Shown: in pieces, positions 15,681-24,133 of the stretch
How positions within the stretch are numbered: the stretch's first letter is position 1
How the letters are laid out: each line of letters starts with the position of its first letter
Origin: Urbifossiella limnaea
Lineage (GTDB): Bacteria; Planctomycetota; Planctomycetia; Gemmatales; Gemmataceae
DNA length: 64,000 bases
Direction of reading: 5' to 3'
Assembly (NCBI RefSeq): GCF_007747215.1
Contig: NZ_CP036273.1
Location: 1,348,322 to 1,412,321, forward strand
Position numbers and translations under genes: made by a program
The notes under the pieces: generated by a model
What the model was told of the DNA's origin: nothing
Databases searched by the model: none
The model's input: the letters and a program-made list of their open reading frames with translations, nothing else

Positions 15681-16835
15681 TCACGGCCGCTGGAAGCTCG
15701 CGGCGCTCGCCGGCTCGCGGCCCTGCAGCGCGGCCAGCCGCGTCTGCGCCTGCTCGGCCTGGCGGGTGCCCGGCACCAGCCGGGTGACGCGCTCCAGGCA
15801 CGCCGTCGCCTCGCGGGCGTTGCCGCGGCGCTGCCAGCTTTCGGCCAGCGTCAGGTACATCGCCGCCGTCTTCTCGTTCATTTGCTCGCACGCCGTCGCC
15901 AGCCGCTCCGGGTTGTCCCGCACGTCCGCCGCCAGCGCCGACGCGTCGCGTGCTTCGGGCCGGTCGGCGAACGCCACGGTCAGCTGGTCGCAGCGCTGGA
16001 GGCAGTCCTGGTAGCGGCCGGCGCGGAAGTCGTCGCGCGCCGTCGCCAGCAGGTCGCGGCTCAGGCGCGAGCGCTGGTTCTCGCGCGTCTCGGGACGGTC
16101 GGCCAGCCCCGCCAGCATCCCGGCGGCGTCGGCCGCGGCCTGGGTGCCGGAGAACGTCCGCATCAGGCCGGCGAGTTCGTCCATCGCCTCGGGGGTGGCG
16201 CCGCGCGTCTCCAGCTCGCGGGCCTTCGCCAGCCGGCCGGCGGCTTGCTGCTCGATGCCGGCGAGCACCTCGCGGGCCTTCACGCCGACCGGCCGCTCGC
16301 CGGCGTCCTTCACCACGGCGCGGAGCAGCGACACGGCCCGCGGGTAATCGCCGGCGCCCGCGGCCTTGCCCGCCTCGTGGAAGTCGCGGGCCATCCAGTC
16401 CGCGGTCGCGGACAGCGTGACGGCCCGGCGCATGTGCTCGGCGTAGCGGTCGGGTTCGAGGTAGCCCTCGATGAAGGCGTGGATTTTACCGTCGGCGCCG
16501 GCCAGCACCGTGGTCGGGTACACGTTCACCCGCAGCGCCTTGGACAAGTTCGCGTCGTGGCTGGCGTTCACCTTCAGCGGGACGAAGCCGTTCGCCGTCA
16601 ACTGCGTGACGGCGGGGCTCTTGAAGGTGGTGGCGTCGAGCTTACGGCAGTAGAAGCAGTCGTCGGTGCCGACGACGATGAGCAGCGGCAGGCCGCGGTC
16701 GGCGGCCTCCTTGCGGGCCGTGTTGTAGTCGGTGCGCCAGGCCACGCCGGCGGCGGGCTGCGCGTGGGCGGCCCGCGGGGCCACGGTGACGAGCAGCAGC
16801 AGGGCGGCCGCGGCCGCGACGGGACGGAAGCGCAT
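15681..16835 (-). CDS. Periplasmic thioredoxin-fold protein with TPR-like tail
   Basis: A signal peptide (residues 1-25, AAAAALLLLVTVAPRAAHAQ) is followed by a thioredoxin-like domain with a CFYC active-site motif (TDDCFYCRKLDATTF) and the cis-proline strand VYPTTVLAGADGK. From about residue 150 on the 384-residue protein is helical with TPR-like pairs, ending in AREATACLERVTRLVPG. It is likely a thiol reductase or haem/cytochrome maturation helper in the periplasm; the CxxC spacing fits redox activity. No operon partner is apparent. Confidence 0.8.
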   Translation of the reverse strand: MRFRPVAAAAALLLLVTVAPRAAHAQPAAGVAWRTDYNTARKEAADRGLPLLIVVGTDDCFYCRKLDATTFKSPAVTQLTANGFVPLKVNASHDANLSKALRVNVYPTTVLAGADGKIHAFIEGYLEPDRYAEHMRRAVTLSATADWMARDFHEAGKAAGAGDYPRAVSLLRAVVKDAGERPVGVKAREVLAGIEQQAAGRLAKARELETRGATPEAMDELAGLMRTFSGTQAAADAAGMLAGLADRPETRENQRSRLSRDLLATARDDFRAGRYQDCLQRCDQLTVAFADRPEARDASALAADVRDNPERLATACEQMNEKTAAMYLTLAESWQRRGNAREATACLERVTRLVPGTRQAEQAQTRLAALQGREPASAASFQRP

Positions 16836-16864
16836 GGTCGATCCCCGAAGTCAGACGTGGTGCG

Positions 16865-17770
16865 TTACGACCGCGGGTGCGCCTTCCGGTAGCTGTCCTG
16901 GAGCCGCTGGGTCGTCACGTGCGTGTACACCTGCGTGGTGTTCAGGCTCTTGTGACCCAGCAGCTCCTGCACCCCCCGGATGTCCGCCCCCGCATCGAGC
17001 AGATGCGTGGCGAAGCTGTGCCGGAGGGTGTGCGGGCTGGTGCGGGGGTCGAGCCCGGCCAGCCGCAGGTACCCGGTGAGCAGCCGCCCGACGCTCCGCG
17101 CCGTGAGCCGCCCCCCGTCCTTGTTCAGGAAGACCGCCGGGGAGTCCGCCCCGGCCCGTTGTAACAACGCCGCCCGCTCCGGGAGCCAGGCCTGAATCGC
17201 CGACACCGCCGCCGGCCCGAGCAGGGCGAGCCGTTCCTTCTTCCCCTTACCGCGGACGACGACCACACCATCATTGAGGTCGGCGTCGGCGAGGTCGAGG
17301 CCAACCAGTTCGCTGACGCGCAGGCCCGCGGAGTACAGCGTCTCAAGAAGGGCGCGATCGCGGGAACCGGCCCACGCGCTCGCGTCGGGCGCCGCGAGCA
17401 ACTTCTGCACGTCCGCCACGGTCAGGAAGTGCGGCAGCTTCTTCTCCAGCCGCGGGCCGCGCAGCGCCAGCGCGGGGTTCTGCTGCAGTACCCCCTGCCG
17501 GCACAGGTACTTCCCGAACGACCGCACCGCCGCCAGCCGGCGGGCGATGGTGGACTTGGCGTAGCTCTGCTCGTGCAGCCACGCCACGAACGCGCGGAGC
17601 AGCCGCGTGGTCCAGTCGGCGGGGGCGACGGAGCCCTGCTTGAGCCGCTCGCGGGCGAACCCGAGCGCCTGGGTCAGGTCCTCGCGGTAGGACTTGACCG
17701 TCTTGTCGGAGGCGTTCCGCTCCAGGCCGAGGTGGGTGAGGAACTCGGCGAGGGCGACTTCCAGCGTCAA
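16865..17770 (-). CDS. Tyrosine recombinase XerC/XerD
   Basis: Tyrosine recombinases of this type resolve chromosome dimers at dif. With the TTG start at 17770 the protein has 301 residues, the usual Xer length. An N-terminal SAM-like domain (LEVALAEFLTHLGLERNASDKTVKSY) is followed by the catalytic domain with Arg151 (SAGLRVSELVGL), Lys175 (RGKGKKERL), His247 and Arg250 (HTLRHSFATHLL), His273 (LGHKSLNTTQ) and the nucleophile Tyr282 (VYTH). No ATG or GTG is available in frame before the fold. It follows the 65-residue gene on the same strand and is probably co-transcribed. Xer length and sequence argue against a phage integrase. Confidence 0.92.
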   Translation of the reverse strand: MTLEVALAEFLTHLGLERNASDKTVKSYREDLTQALGFARERLKQGSVAPADWTTRLLRAFVAWLHEQSYAKSTIARRLAAVRSFGKYLCRQGVLQQNPALALRGPRLEKKLPHFLTVADVQKLLAAPDASAWAGSRDRALLETLYSAGLRVSELVGLDLADADLNDGVVVVRGKGKKERLALLGPAAVSAIQAWLPERAALLQRAGADSPAVFLNKDGGRLTARSVGRLLTGYLRLAGLDPRTSPHTLRHSFATHLLDAGADIRGVQELLGHKSLNTTQVYTHVTTQRLQDSYRKAHPRS

Positions 17771-17820
17771 ATGATCCGCCCCGGGCGAGGGTGTCGCGTC
17801 CGTGCGGCGTGAGGGGTCGT

Positions 17821-18018
17821 CTACAACTCGGCGGCGACCGTGGGGTTCCGCACCCGCTCGGTGAGGACCGCGGCGTCGAACCAGCTGATGGCGACGGCGG
17901 GGTCGGCGGCCTGGTGGCGAATGTCGTCGACGAGGGCGTCGCGGCTGTCGTCGTCGTAGACGAACAGGAACTTCTCGTCGCCCTTGAACAGGGCCAGGAC
18001 GTTGAGCTCGCGTGGCAC
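17821..18018 (-). CDS. Small conserved-looking protein of 65 residues upstream of xer
   Basis: From the GTG at 18018 the product reads PRELNVLALFKGDEKFLFVYDD and ends with WFDAAVLTERVRNPTVAAEL. It is compact, with balanced composition quite unlike the Arg/Pro-rich translations of non-coding frames here, so it looks real. It has two beta-like strands followed by acidic helices, with no known motif. It lies 50 bp before the Xer gene on the same strand. A role in recombinase regulation is possible but unproven; a longer upstream frame is mostly palindrome and was not used. Confidence 0.65.
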   Translation of the reverse strand: MPRELNVLALFKGDEKFLFVYDDDSRDALVDDIRHQAADPAVAISWFDAAVLTERVRNPTVAAEL

Positions 18019-18161
18019 CCTCGTCCCCCGGCGGCGGTCGCGGGCCGGAACGGACCGCGACACCCTCCCGGTATCGGCCGTGCGAGCGTGCCGCTGGAGC
18101 GAAACCCGCGGCGCGAAGCGGGGCGGGATGGGGAAGAGGTGGCGTAACCGGCGCGACCGGC

Positions 18162-18223
18162 ACCCGTGTTGCCGCTTGCGGCTTCGCGCTGCGGAACGCG
18201 AAGCCGCAAGCGGCAACACGGGT
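18162..18223. repeat. 27-bp perfect palindrome between divergent genes (family B)
   Basis: Arms 18162-18188 and 18197-18223 (core GCCGCTTGCGGCTTCGCG) are perfect inverted copies with an 8-nt loop. It sits between the divergent small-protein gene and the NagB fusion, 53 bp before the latter's ATG, so it cannot be only a terminator. It may be a dispersed repeat or a regulator site. Confidence 0.85.
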
Positions 18224-18275
18224 ACGAGAGGCGCCGGGCGCTCGCCGCGCTCCCGCGCGCCGCTACAACACCCGC

Positions 18276-20153
18276 ATGGCCACCCCACACCCGCTCCCGC
18301 ACACCCGCGTCCCCGCCCTGCGGTTCCCCACCGCCGCCGACGGGTCGAAGTACGTCGCCCGCGAGATCGACAAGCTCGTCCGCGCCCGCAACGCGGCCGG
18401 CAAGCCCACGGTCCTGGGCCTCGCCACCGGGTCCACGCCCGTCGGCCTGTACCGCGAACTCATCCGCCTCCACAAGGAGGAAGGGCTCGACCTGTCGCGG
18501 GTCGTGACGTTCAACCTCGACGAATACCTGCCGATGCCGAAGGAGGACGCGCACTCGTACTTCCGGTGGATGCACGAGACGTTCTTCAACCACGTCAACA
18601 TCCCGTGGGGGAACATCCACGTCCCCGACGGCACCCTCGCCGCCGAGGACGTGGACCGCTTCTGCGCCGACTACGAGAAGCGGATCCGCGCCGCCGGCGG
18701 CATCGACATTCAGATCCTCGGCATCGGCCGCACCGGGCACATCGGGTTCAACGAGCCCGGCAGCCCGCGGAACAGCCGCACCCGCATGGTGACGCTCGAC
18801 GGCATCACCCGCCGCGACGCCGCCCCCGGCTTCTTCGGCGAGGAGAACGTACCGGCGCAGGCCATCACGATGGGCGTCGCCAGCATCCTCGACGCCCGCC
18901 GGCTGTTCCTCATGGCGTACGGCGAGCACAAGGCCGGCGTTGTGTTCAAGGCGCTCGAGCAGCCGCCCACGGAAGCCGTCTCCGCGAGCTTCCTGCAAGA
19001 GCACCCGGACGCCACGGTCGTGCTCGACGACGCGGCCGCGGCCGAACTCACCGCCATCAAGCGGTCGTGGGAGGTCGGGCCGGCCGAGTGGACGCCGGAA
19101 CTGGTGCGGCGCGCCGTCGTGCACCTGTCGCTGTCGGTGGGCAAGGGCTTGCAGATGCTCGGCGACGAGGACTTCCGCGACCACCACCTGTACGAGCTGC
19201 TGCGCGAGCAAGGCCCGGCGACGCGGATCGGCGAGGCCGTGTTCCACGACCGCATGACGACGATCACGCCGTTCCCCGCCGGCCCCGCGAAGGGGAATCC
19301 GAAGACCATCCTGGTGTTCTCCCCGCACCCGGACGACGACGTGATCTCGATGGGCGGCACGATCATCCGGCTGGTGCAGCAGGGGCACACCGTCCACGTC
19401 GCGTACATGACCAGCGGCAACATCGCCGTCTTCGACCACGACGCCCGGCGGTTCATCGACTTCGTCGAGGAGTTCCTGGCGGCGTTCGGGTCGGTCGGCG
19501 AGCACTCCACGGCCGGCACGGTGAAGCAGCGCGTCGAGACGTTCCTGGCGACGAAGAAGGCCGGCCAGCCGGACGCGCCGGAGCTGTTGAAGGTGAAGGG
19601 GCTGATCCGCGCCACCGAGGCCCGCGCCGCGGCGCTGGCCTGCGGCATACCGCCGGAGCAGCTCGAGTTTATGAACCTCCGCTTCTACCAGACCGGCCGC
19701 GTGACGAAGGACCCGGTCCACCAGGACGACGTGAGCGACCTGGAGAAGCTGATGCTGCGGCTGCAGCCGGCGCAGGTGTACGTGGCGGGCGAGATGTCGG
19801 ACCCGCACGGGACGCACCGGCTGTGCGCCGAGGCGATCTTCGCGGCGGTGCGGCAGGCCCGGCCGAAGGGGCTGACGAGCGAGGTGTGGCTGTACCGCGG
19901 GGCGTGGGAGGAGTGGGAGCCGCACGAGATCGAGATGGCGGTGCCGCTGAGCCCGGACGTGCTGGAGCAGAAGAAGCAGGCGATCTTCCGCCACCAGAGC
20001 CAGAAGGACCGGGCGATGTTCCCCGGCGGCACCGACCGCCGCGAGTTCTGGCAGCGCGCCGAGGACCGCAACATCGCCACCGCGAAGACCTACGACGCGC
20101 TCGGCCTCCCCGAGTACTACGCGATGGAAGCGTTCGTGCGGTGGAAGGAATAA
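18276..20153 (+). CDS. Glucosamine-6-phosphate deaminase fused to PIG-L/LmbE deacetylase domain
   Basis: The N-terminal half (about 20-320) is NagB, which converts glucosamine 6-phosphate to fructose 6-phosphate and ammonia: ATGSTPVGLY (50-59), FNLDEYLP (79-86) and GIGRTGHIGFNEPGS (149-163). The C-terminal half (about 343-600) is a PIG-L/LmbE zinc deacetylase with FSPHPDDDVISMGG at 348-360. One 625-residue protein could thus remove the acetyl group and deaminate the sugar; similar fusions occur in Bacteroidetes. In E. coli NagB an active-site Asp (D141) precedes GHIxFNEP; here it is Thr153, as I recall for the fused group. The ATG at 18276 starts the fold. Confidence 0.9.
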   Translation: MATPHPLPHTRVPALRFPTAADGSKYVAREIDKLVRARNAAGKPTVLGLATGSTPVGLYRELIRLHKEEGLDLSRVVTFNLDEYLPMPKEDAHSYFRWMHETFFNHVNIPWGNIHVPDGTLAAEDVDRFCADYEKRIRAAGGIDIQILGIGRTGHIGFNEPGSPRNSRTRMVTLDGITRRDAAPGFFGEENVPAQAITMGVASILDARRLFLMAYGEHKAGVVFKALEQPPTEAVSASFLQEHPDATVVLDDAAAAELTAIKRSWEVGPAEWTPELVRRAVVHLSLSVGKGLQMLGDEDFRDHHLYELLREQGPATRIGEAVFHDRMTTITPFPAGPAKGNPKTILVFSPHPDDDVISMGGTIIRLVQQGHTVHVAYMTSGNIAVFDHDARRFIDFVEEFLAAFGSVGEHSTAGTVKQRVETFLATKKAGQPDAPELLKVKGLIRATEARAAALACGIPPEQLEFMNLRFYQTGRVTKDPVHQDDVSDLEKLMLRLQPAQVYVAGEMSDPHGTHRLCAEAIFAAVRQARPKGLTSEVWLYRGAWEEWEPHEIEMAVPLSPDVLEQKKQAIFRHQSQKDRAMFPGGTDRREFWQRAEDRNIATAKTYDALGLPEYYAMEAFVRWKE

Positions 20154-20161
20154 GCGGTTTC

Positions 20162-20208
20162 GCCGCTCGCGGCTTTGCGTTGGGTAGCGCGAAGCCGCAC
20201 GCGGCAAC
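20162..20208. repeat. Imperfect palindrome between convergent genes (family B)
   Basis: CGCCGCTCGCGGCTTTGCG pairs imperfectly with CGCGAAGCCGCACGCGGC across a short loop. It sits between the NagB fusion and the convergent cytochrome gene and probably terminates both. Confidence 0.55.
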
Positions 20209-20212
20209 CGAA

Positions 20213-21991
20213 CTACTCGTTCACGGTCACGTCCGGGTCGTTCCTCCCCGCCCGCAGGCGAGCCCAGTCGGCCGCCGTCGGCTTCACCGGCGGGCCGTAC
20301 CGCCCCCGCAACTCCAGCAGCCGCGCCCGCCTCACCGCGGGCGCCGCCAGCGCGTCGAACGGGTCCGGCAGCGCCCGCCCCATCAGGTAGCGCACCACCG
20401 GGTAGCGCTCCTCTTCGAGTAGCCGCGTCAGCACCGCGCCGTGCCAGTCGGCGCCGCCGGCCCGCTTCGCCGCCTCGTGCGAGAACGCCCCCGCCACCAC
20501 CGCCCGCGTCCGCGCGTCGCCGCGCAGCAGCGCCAGCACCGCCGCCGAGTTCGCCTCGTCGTCGACGTCCAGCTTCACCGCCGCGGCTCGCTTGCCGGCC
20601 GGGCCGGGCCACTTCGCCAGCTCCGCCTTCGTCCACCCGAGCGACTTGTCGAGATGGCACAGGTTGCAGGCGTGCGGCTTCCCCGTGCCGACGCTGTCGG
20701 CCAGCTCCGGCGTCTGGATGCGGTGCGACCGGTGCGTCGTCATCAGCGAGTACACCTGGTGCGGCATGTGGCACGAGTAGCACAGGCTCCCCGCCCCGTC
20801 GGCCGCGTGGCGGGTGTGCTCGGTCAGCTTCTCGCGGTACGCCGGGTGGCAAGACAGGCACGCGTCGTTGCCGCGGGCCGCGGGGCGGACCAGCATGTTC
20901 GGCTCGTCGCCGTGCATGGCGTGGCACGTCATGCAGCTCAGCCGGCCGGTGCCGTTCTCGTAGCACGCCGACAGTTGCAGCCCGTTGAACTCCAGCGCCG
21001 TGGTCAGCGGCGTGCCGTCGCCCCAGAAGCGGCCGTCGGTCGGGTCGGGCGTCGGCCGCTCCTTCGCCTTCGGCCGGCCGGCGGCCAGCGCCGCCTGCTC
21101 GCCCTCGGAGCGGAAGACGTGGTTGAACACCTCGAGCGGCCGGCCCGGCACGAACGGGTCGCGGTGCGTCACCCGGTCCCACGCCTCCGGCTTCGGCACC
21201 AGCGCCCCGTGGCACCGCCCGCACACCTCGTCGCGCCGCGCCACCGGCAGCCGGCCCGGGTGCACCACGTCGTCCGCCGGGTGGATCGTGTCGCCGCGCT
21301 GCTTCCGCAGGTGCGCGTCGCCCGGGCCGTGGCACGCCTCGCACGAGATCCCCAGTTCGGCCACCTCGGTGCGGAACCCGGCGGGGCGGCCGAGCGCGTC
21401 GCGGACCGGGTTCTTCCGCGGGCCGGTGTTGTGGCAGTACAGGCAGCTGGCGTTCCACACGGCCCCGCGGCTGTGCTCCCAGAAGTCGGCCGACTCCGGG
21501 GCGAGGAACCCGCCGTGGCTGTGGACCCAGCGCCGCTCGCCGAGGTGGTACAGCACCGGCAGCCGCACGTACTGCCCGGTCGGAGCCCGGTGCAGGTACT
21601 CCTGAATCCAGTGCGACCCCACCACCCGGTCGACGCGGTACTCGGTGGTGCGGGCCGCGCGGCCCGGGTCGGCCGTCTCCAGGTAGAACTCGTCGCCCCG
21701 GCGGGTGGCGCGGGTGACGACGCCAGCGTACTCGTAGGCGGCGCCGGCGAAGTCGCCCTTGACCGTGTCGGGGGCGGCGTCGCGGGTCATGGTGCGGTGG
21801 TACGTGCGGAACCAGGTGTCGTACTCGCGGCGGTGGCAGTCCGCGCAGTCGGTCGAAACGGCGGCGACGTGCGGCGTGTCGGCGGGTGGCGCGGGCGGGT
21901 CGGGAAGGGCGGGGCGCGGGTGGGTGTACCACCACGCCCCGGCGGCGAGCGCCGTCAGAACGCCGACCGCCGCCCAGACCTTACCCGTCAT
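20213..21991 (-). CDS. Eight-haem cytochrome c with helical C-terminal domain
   Basis: An N-terminal hydrophobic segment (AAVGVLTALAAGAWWYTH) anchors or exports the 592-residue protein. Eight CxxCH motifs follow: CADCH, CLYCH, CEACH, CGRCH, CMTCH, CLSCH, CYSCH and CNLCH. The layout resembles cytochrome c554 and octahaem proteins that pass electrons in the periplasm. After the haem part, residues from about 455 on form helices with HEAT/TPR-like character (AVLALLRGDARTRAVVAGAFSHEAAK). The electron donor and acceptor are unknown and no partner oxidoreductase is next to it. Confidence 0.88.
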   Translation of the reverse strand: MTGKVWAAVGVLTALAAGAWWYTHPRPALPDPPAPPADTPHVAAVSTDCADCHRREYDTWFRTYHRTMTRDAAPDTVKGDFAGAAYEYAGVVTRATRRGDEFYLETADPGRAARTTEYRVDRVVGSHWIQEYLHRAPTGQYVRLPVLYHLGERRWVHSHGGFLAPESADFWEHSRGAVWNASCLYCHNTGPRKNPVRDALGRPAGFRTEVAELGISCEACHGPGDAHLRKQRGDTIHPADDVVHPGRLPVARRDEVCGRCHGALVPKPEAWDRVTHRDPFVPGRPLEVFNHVFRSEGEQAALAAGRPKAKERPTPDPTDGRFWGDGTPLTTALEFNGLQLSACYENGTGRLSCMTCHAMHGDEPNMLVRPAARGNDACLSCHPAYREKLTEHTRHAADGAGSLCYSCHMPHQVYSLMTTHRSHRIQTPELADSVGTGKPHACNLCHLDKSLGWTKAELAKWPGPAGKRAAAVKLDVDDEANSAAVLALLRGDARTRAVVAGAFSHEAAKRAGGADWHGAVLTRLLEEERYPVVRYLMGRALPDPFDALAAPAVRRARLLELRGRYGPPVKPTAADWARLRAGRNDPDVTVNE

Positions 21992-22072
21992 CGTCGCCCC
22001 CGACTCGGGTTGATGTCCGAGTGTACCGCGCCCGGCCGGGCGGCGGAACGGCCGTCGCGTGGCGTCGACCCG

Positions 22073-24133
22073 CTACCGACCCGACACCACGAGCGCGACG
22101 CGGAACCCGCCGCGGGGCTCGGTCGGCTTCGCCGGCGAGCGGGCGGCGCTGCGCACCCCGCCGGCGCCGCTGCGAACGTGACCGCCGCGCAGCACGCCGC
22201 CGCCGTCGCCGCACCACTCCTCCAGGTTCCCGTGAACGTCGAACAGGCCGAACCGGTTCGGCGCCTTCCGTCCGACCGGGCGGAAGCGGCCGTCGGCGGC
22301 GTCAACGGTGCCGGTGAACCACGCCAGCGGGCCGAGCCCGGCCGCGTCCGACCCGCACGCCCACAGGCCCGGCTCGCCCGCCCGGCAGCCGTACTCCCAC
22401 TCCACCTCCGTCGGCAGCCGGCACTCGTAGCGGCCGCCGAGTTCGCGCGTCAGCCACCGGCAGAAGTCGGCGCAGTCGTCGCGGCCGAGGTTGCCGACCG
22501 GGTGCGCGTCGGTCAGCGGTTGTTCGCCGGCCTGCCTCCATGTCGGGCCGGGCTCCACCGTCCAGTTGCCGTCCGGCTTCAGCCGGTAGCCGACGCCGCC
22601 GTCGCGCTCGGCGGTCGTCCGGTACGGCGGGTTCTGGGCCGTCACGAAGCGGCGGAACAGGGCGACCGTCGTCTCGGTCGAGGCGAGGTAGAAGGGCTCG
22701 GCGACCCCGGCCGGCCGCGCGACTTCGCCGCGGAGGCGCTCGCGGACAGTCACGTTCGGCTCGGCCGCGATCCAGGCGTCGAGCGGGTCGGCGGGCGTCC
22801 CCATGAGGAAGCGGCCGGGCGGAATCAGCCGCGCCTTCAGGCCGGGGAGCGGCTCGATCTCGACGGGCTCGCCGAGCGCGGCGGCCCACTCGGCCTGATA
22901 CGCGGCGGCGTCGAACGGCACTTCGCGCAAGGTGGGTAGCGGCCGCGGCGGGATCGGCGGCGGCGGGTCGCTCGGCCGGAACACGAGCCCGAGCCCGCCG
23001 GCGACGACGAGGAGGCCGACCGTCACTTGCCACCCGCGGCGTCGCCGGCCGAAGGCGTCCAGCGCGCCGAGCACGTCCGCCATCGCCGCGGGGCGGTCGG
23101 CCGGGTCCGGCGCCGTCATCCGGCGACACAGCGCGGCCAGCGCCGGCGGCGCGTCCGGCGACAGCGGGGTGTCATCGCCCGTCGGGGTGCGGCCGGTCAG
23201 CAGGAATGCGAGGGTGCGGCCGAGGGCGTACACGTCGGCGCGGGCGTCGACCGCGGCGGGATCAGCGGTCTGCTCGGGGGCCATGTAGCCGGGCGTGCCG
23301 ACGACCAGCGACAGGTCGTCGGCCGAGCCGGCGCGGTGGGCGACGCGGGCCAGCCCCACGTCGAGCACGCGCACGTCGCCGGCCGGCGTGCAGATCAGGT
23401 TCGCCGGCTTCACGTCGCGGTGGATCACGCCACAGCCGTGGGCGTAGGCCAGTCCCGCGGCGGCGTCGCGGATCGCCCGCACGGCGTCGGGCACGGACAG
23501 CGGGCCGTGCTCCAACACCCGGCGGCGCAGGTCGGTGCCGGCGACGAATTCGGACGCCAGGTAGGACACGCCGCGCGCCTCGCCGGCGTCGTAGGCGGTG
23601 ACGATGTTGGGGTGAGCGAGGCGGCCGGCGGCCTCGGCCTCGCGGCGGAACCACCCCCCGTCGGCCACCACCTTCAGCGCCACCTCGCGCCGCATCCGCC
23701 GGTGGACGGCGCGGTAGACGGTGCCCATGCCGCCGGCCGCGACGCGGTCGAGGATGACGTAGTCGTTCAGCGCCAGCGGGTGCGGCCGCGCCGACCTCAG
23801 TACGCCAGCCTGGTACGCCGTCAGCGCGCCGGTCGCGGTCAGCCGTTCGGCGAGTTCGGCGGTCGTGCCGGCGGCGTCGAAGGGATCGGGGGTCAGCCCC
23901 TCGGCGGCGAGTCGGCGGACGAACTCGTCGGGCGTCGGCTCGTAGTAGTCGACGGCGACCGCGGCGAGGTGGACGAGCAGCGTGTCGCGCTCGGCGCCGG
24001 TCGCGTCGCCGAGGAACTCGTCGGGCCGGGGCCGGCCGCCGGACCGCAGGGCCGCCTCGAAGGCGTCGCAGCGGGCGTTCACGCGCAGGACTGCGTCGAG
24101 CGGCAGGCCGGCGAACCCGGAGTCCGCGCTCAC
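22073..24133 (-). CDS. Ser/Thr protein kinase with C-terminal FGE-like domain
   Basis: Residues about 125-360 are a Hanks-type kinase: Gly-rich loop VAAGGMGTVY (131-140), Lys154 (VALKVV), HRDVKPAN at 238-245, DVG instead of DFG at 258-260 and MAPEQ. A single membrane segment follows at about 368-385, then a Pro-rich linker, then a formylglycine-generating-enzyme/sulfatase-modifying-factor domain (about 435-686, with GRFLMGTP, LPTEVEWEYGC, GLFDVHGNLEEW and RGGFRV). The kinase is thus cytoplasmic and the FGE-like part outside. The GTG start overlaps the stop of the ECF sigma gene (GTGA), so the pair is translationally coupled; the kinase probably controls or is controlled with that sigma factor. 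Confidence 0.9.
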   Translation of the reverse strand: MSADSGFAGLPLDAVLRVNARCDAFEAALRSGGRPRPDEFLGDATGAERDTLLVHLAAVAVDYYEPTPDEFVRRLAAEGLTPDPFDAAGTTAELAERLTATGALTAYQAGVLRSARPHPLALNDYVILDRVAAGGMGTVYRAVHRRMRREVALKVVADGGWFRREAEAAGRLAHPNIVTAYDAGEARGVSYLASEFVAGTDLRRRVLEHGPLSVPDAVRAIRDAAAGLAYAHGCGVIHRDVKPANLICTPAGDVRVLDVGLARVAHRAGSADDLSLVVGTPGYMAPEQTADPAAVDARADVYALGRTLAFLLTGRTPTGDDTPLSPDAPPALAALCRRMTAPDPADRPAAMADVLGALDAFGRRRRGWQVTVGLLVVAGGLGLVFRPSDPPPPIPPRPLPTLREVPFDAAAYQAEWAAALGEPVEIEPLPGLKARLIPPGRFLMGTPADPLDAWIAAEPNVTVRERLRGEVARPAGVAEPFYLASTETTVALFRRFVTAQNPPYRTTAERDGGVGYRLKPDGNWTVEPGPTWRQAGEQPLTDAHPVGNLGRDDCADFCRWLTRELGGRYECRLPTEVEWEYGCRAGEPGLWACGSDAAGLGPLAWFTGTVDAADGRFRPVGRKAPNRFGLFDVHGNLEEWCGDGGGVLRGGHVRSGAGGVRSAARSPAKPTEPRGGFRVALVVSGR

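Noticed and set aside
14896-15891. Longer form of the nucleotidyltransferase
   Set aside because: The extra N-terminus is encoded by the palindrome and part of the next gene; the enzyme fold starts after ATG 15612.
16865-17770. Phage-type integrase
   Set aside because: Length, N-terminal domain and the absence of any phage gene nearby fit a chromosomal Xer recombinase.
1131-20208. CRISPR-like repeats
   Set aside because: The repeats are isolated inverted pairs, not regularly spaced direct repeats with spacers.
17343-21935. Long minus-strand open frame over the Xer, NagB and cytochrome region
   Set aside because: Its translation has no domain, and most of it is antisense to the NagB fusion.
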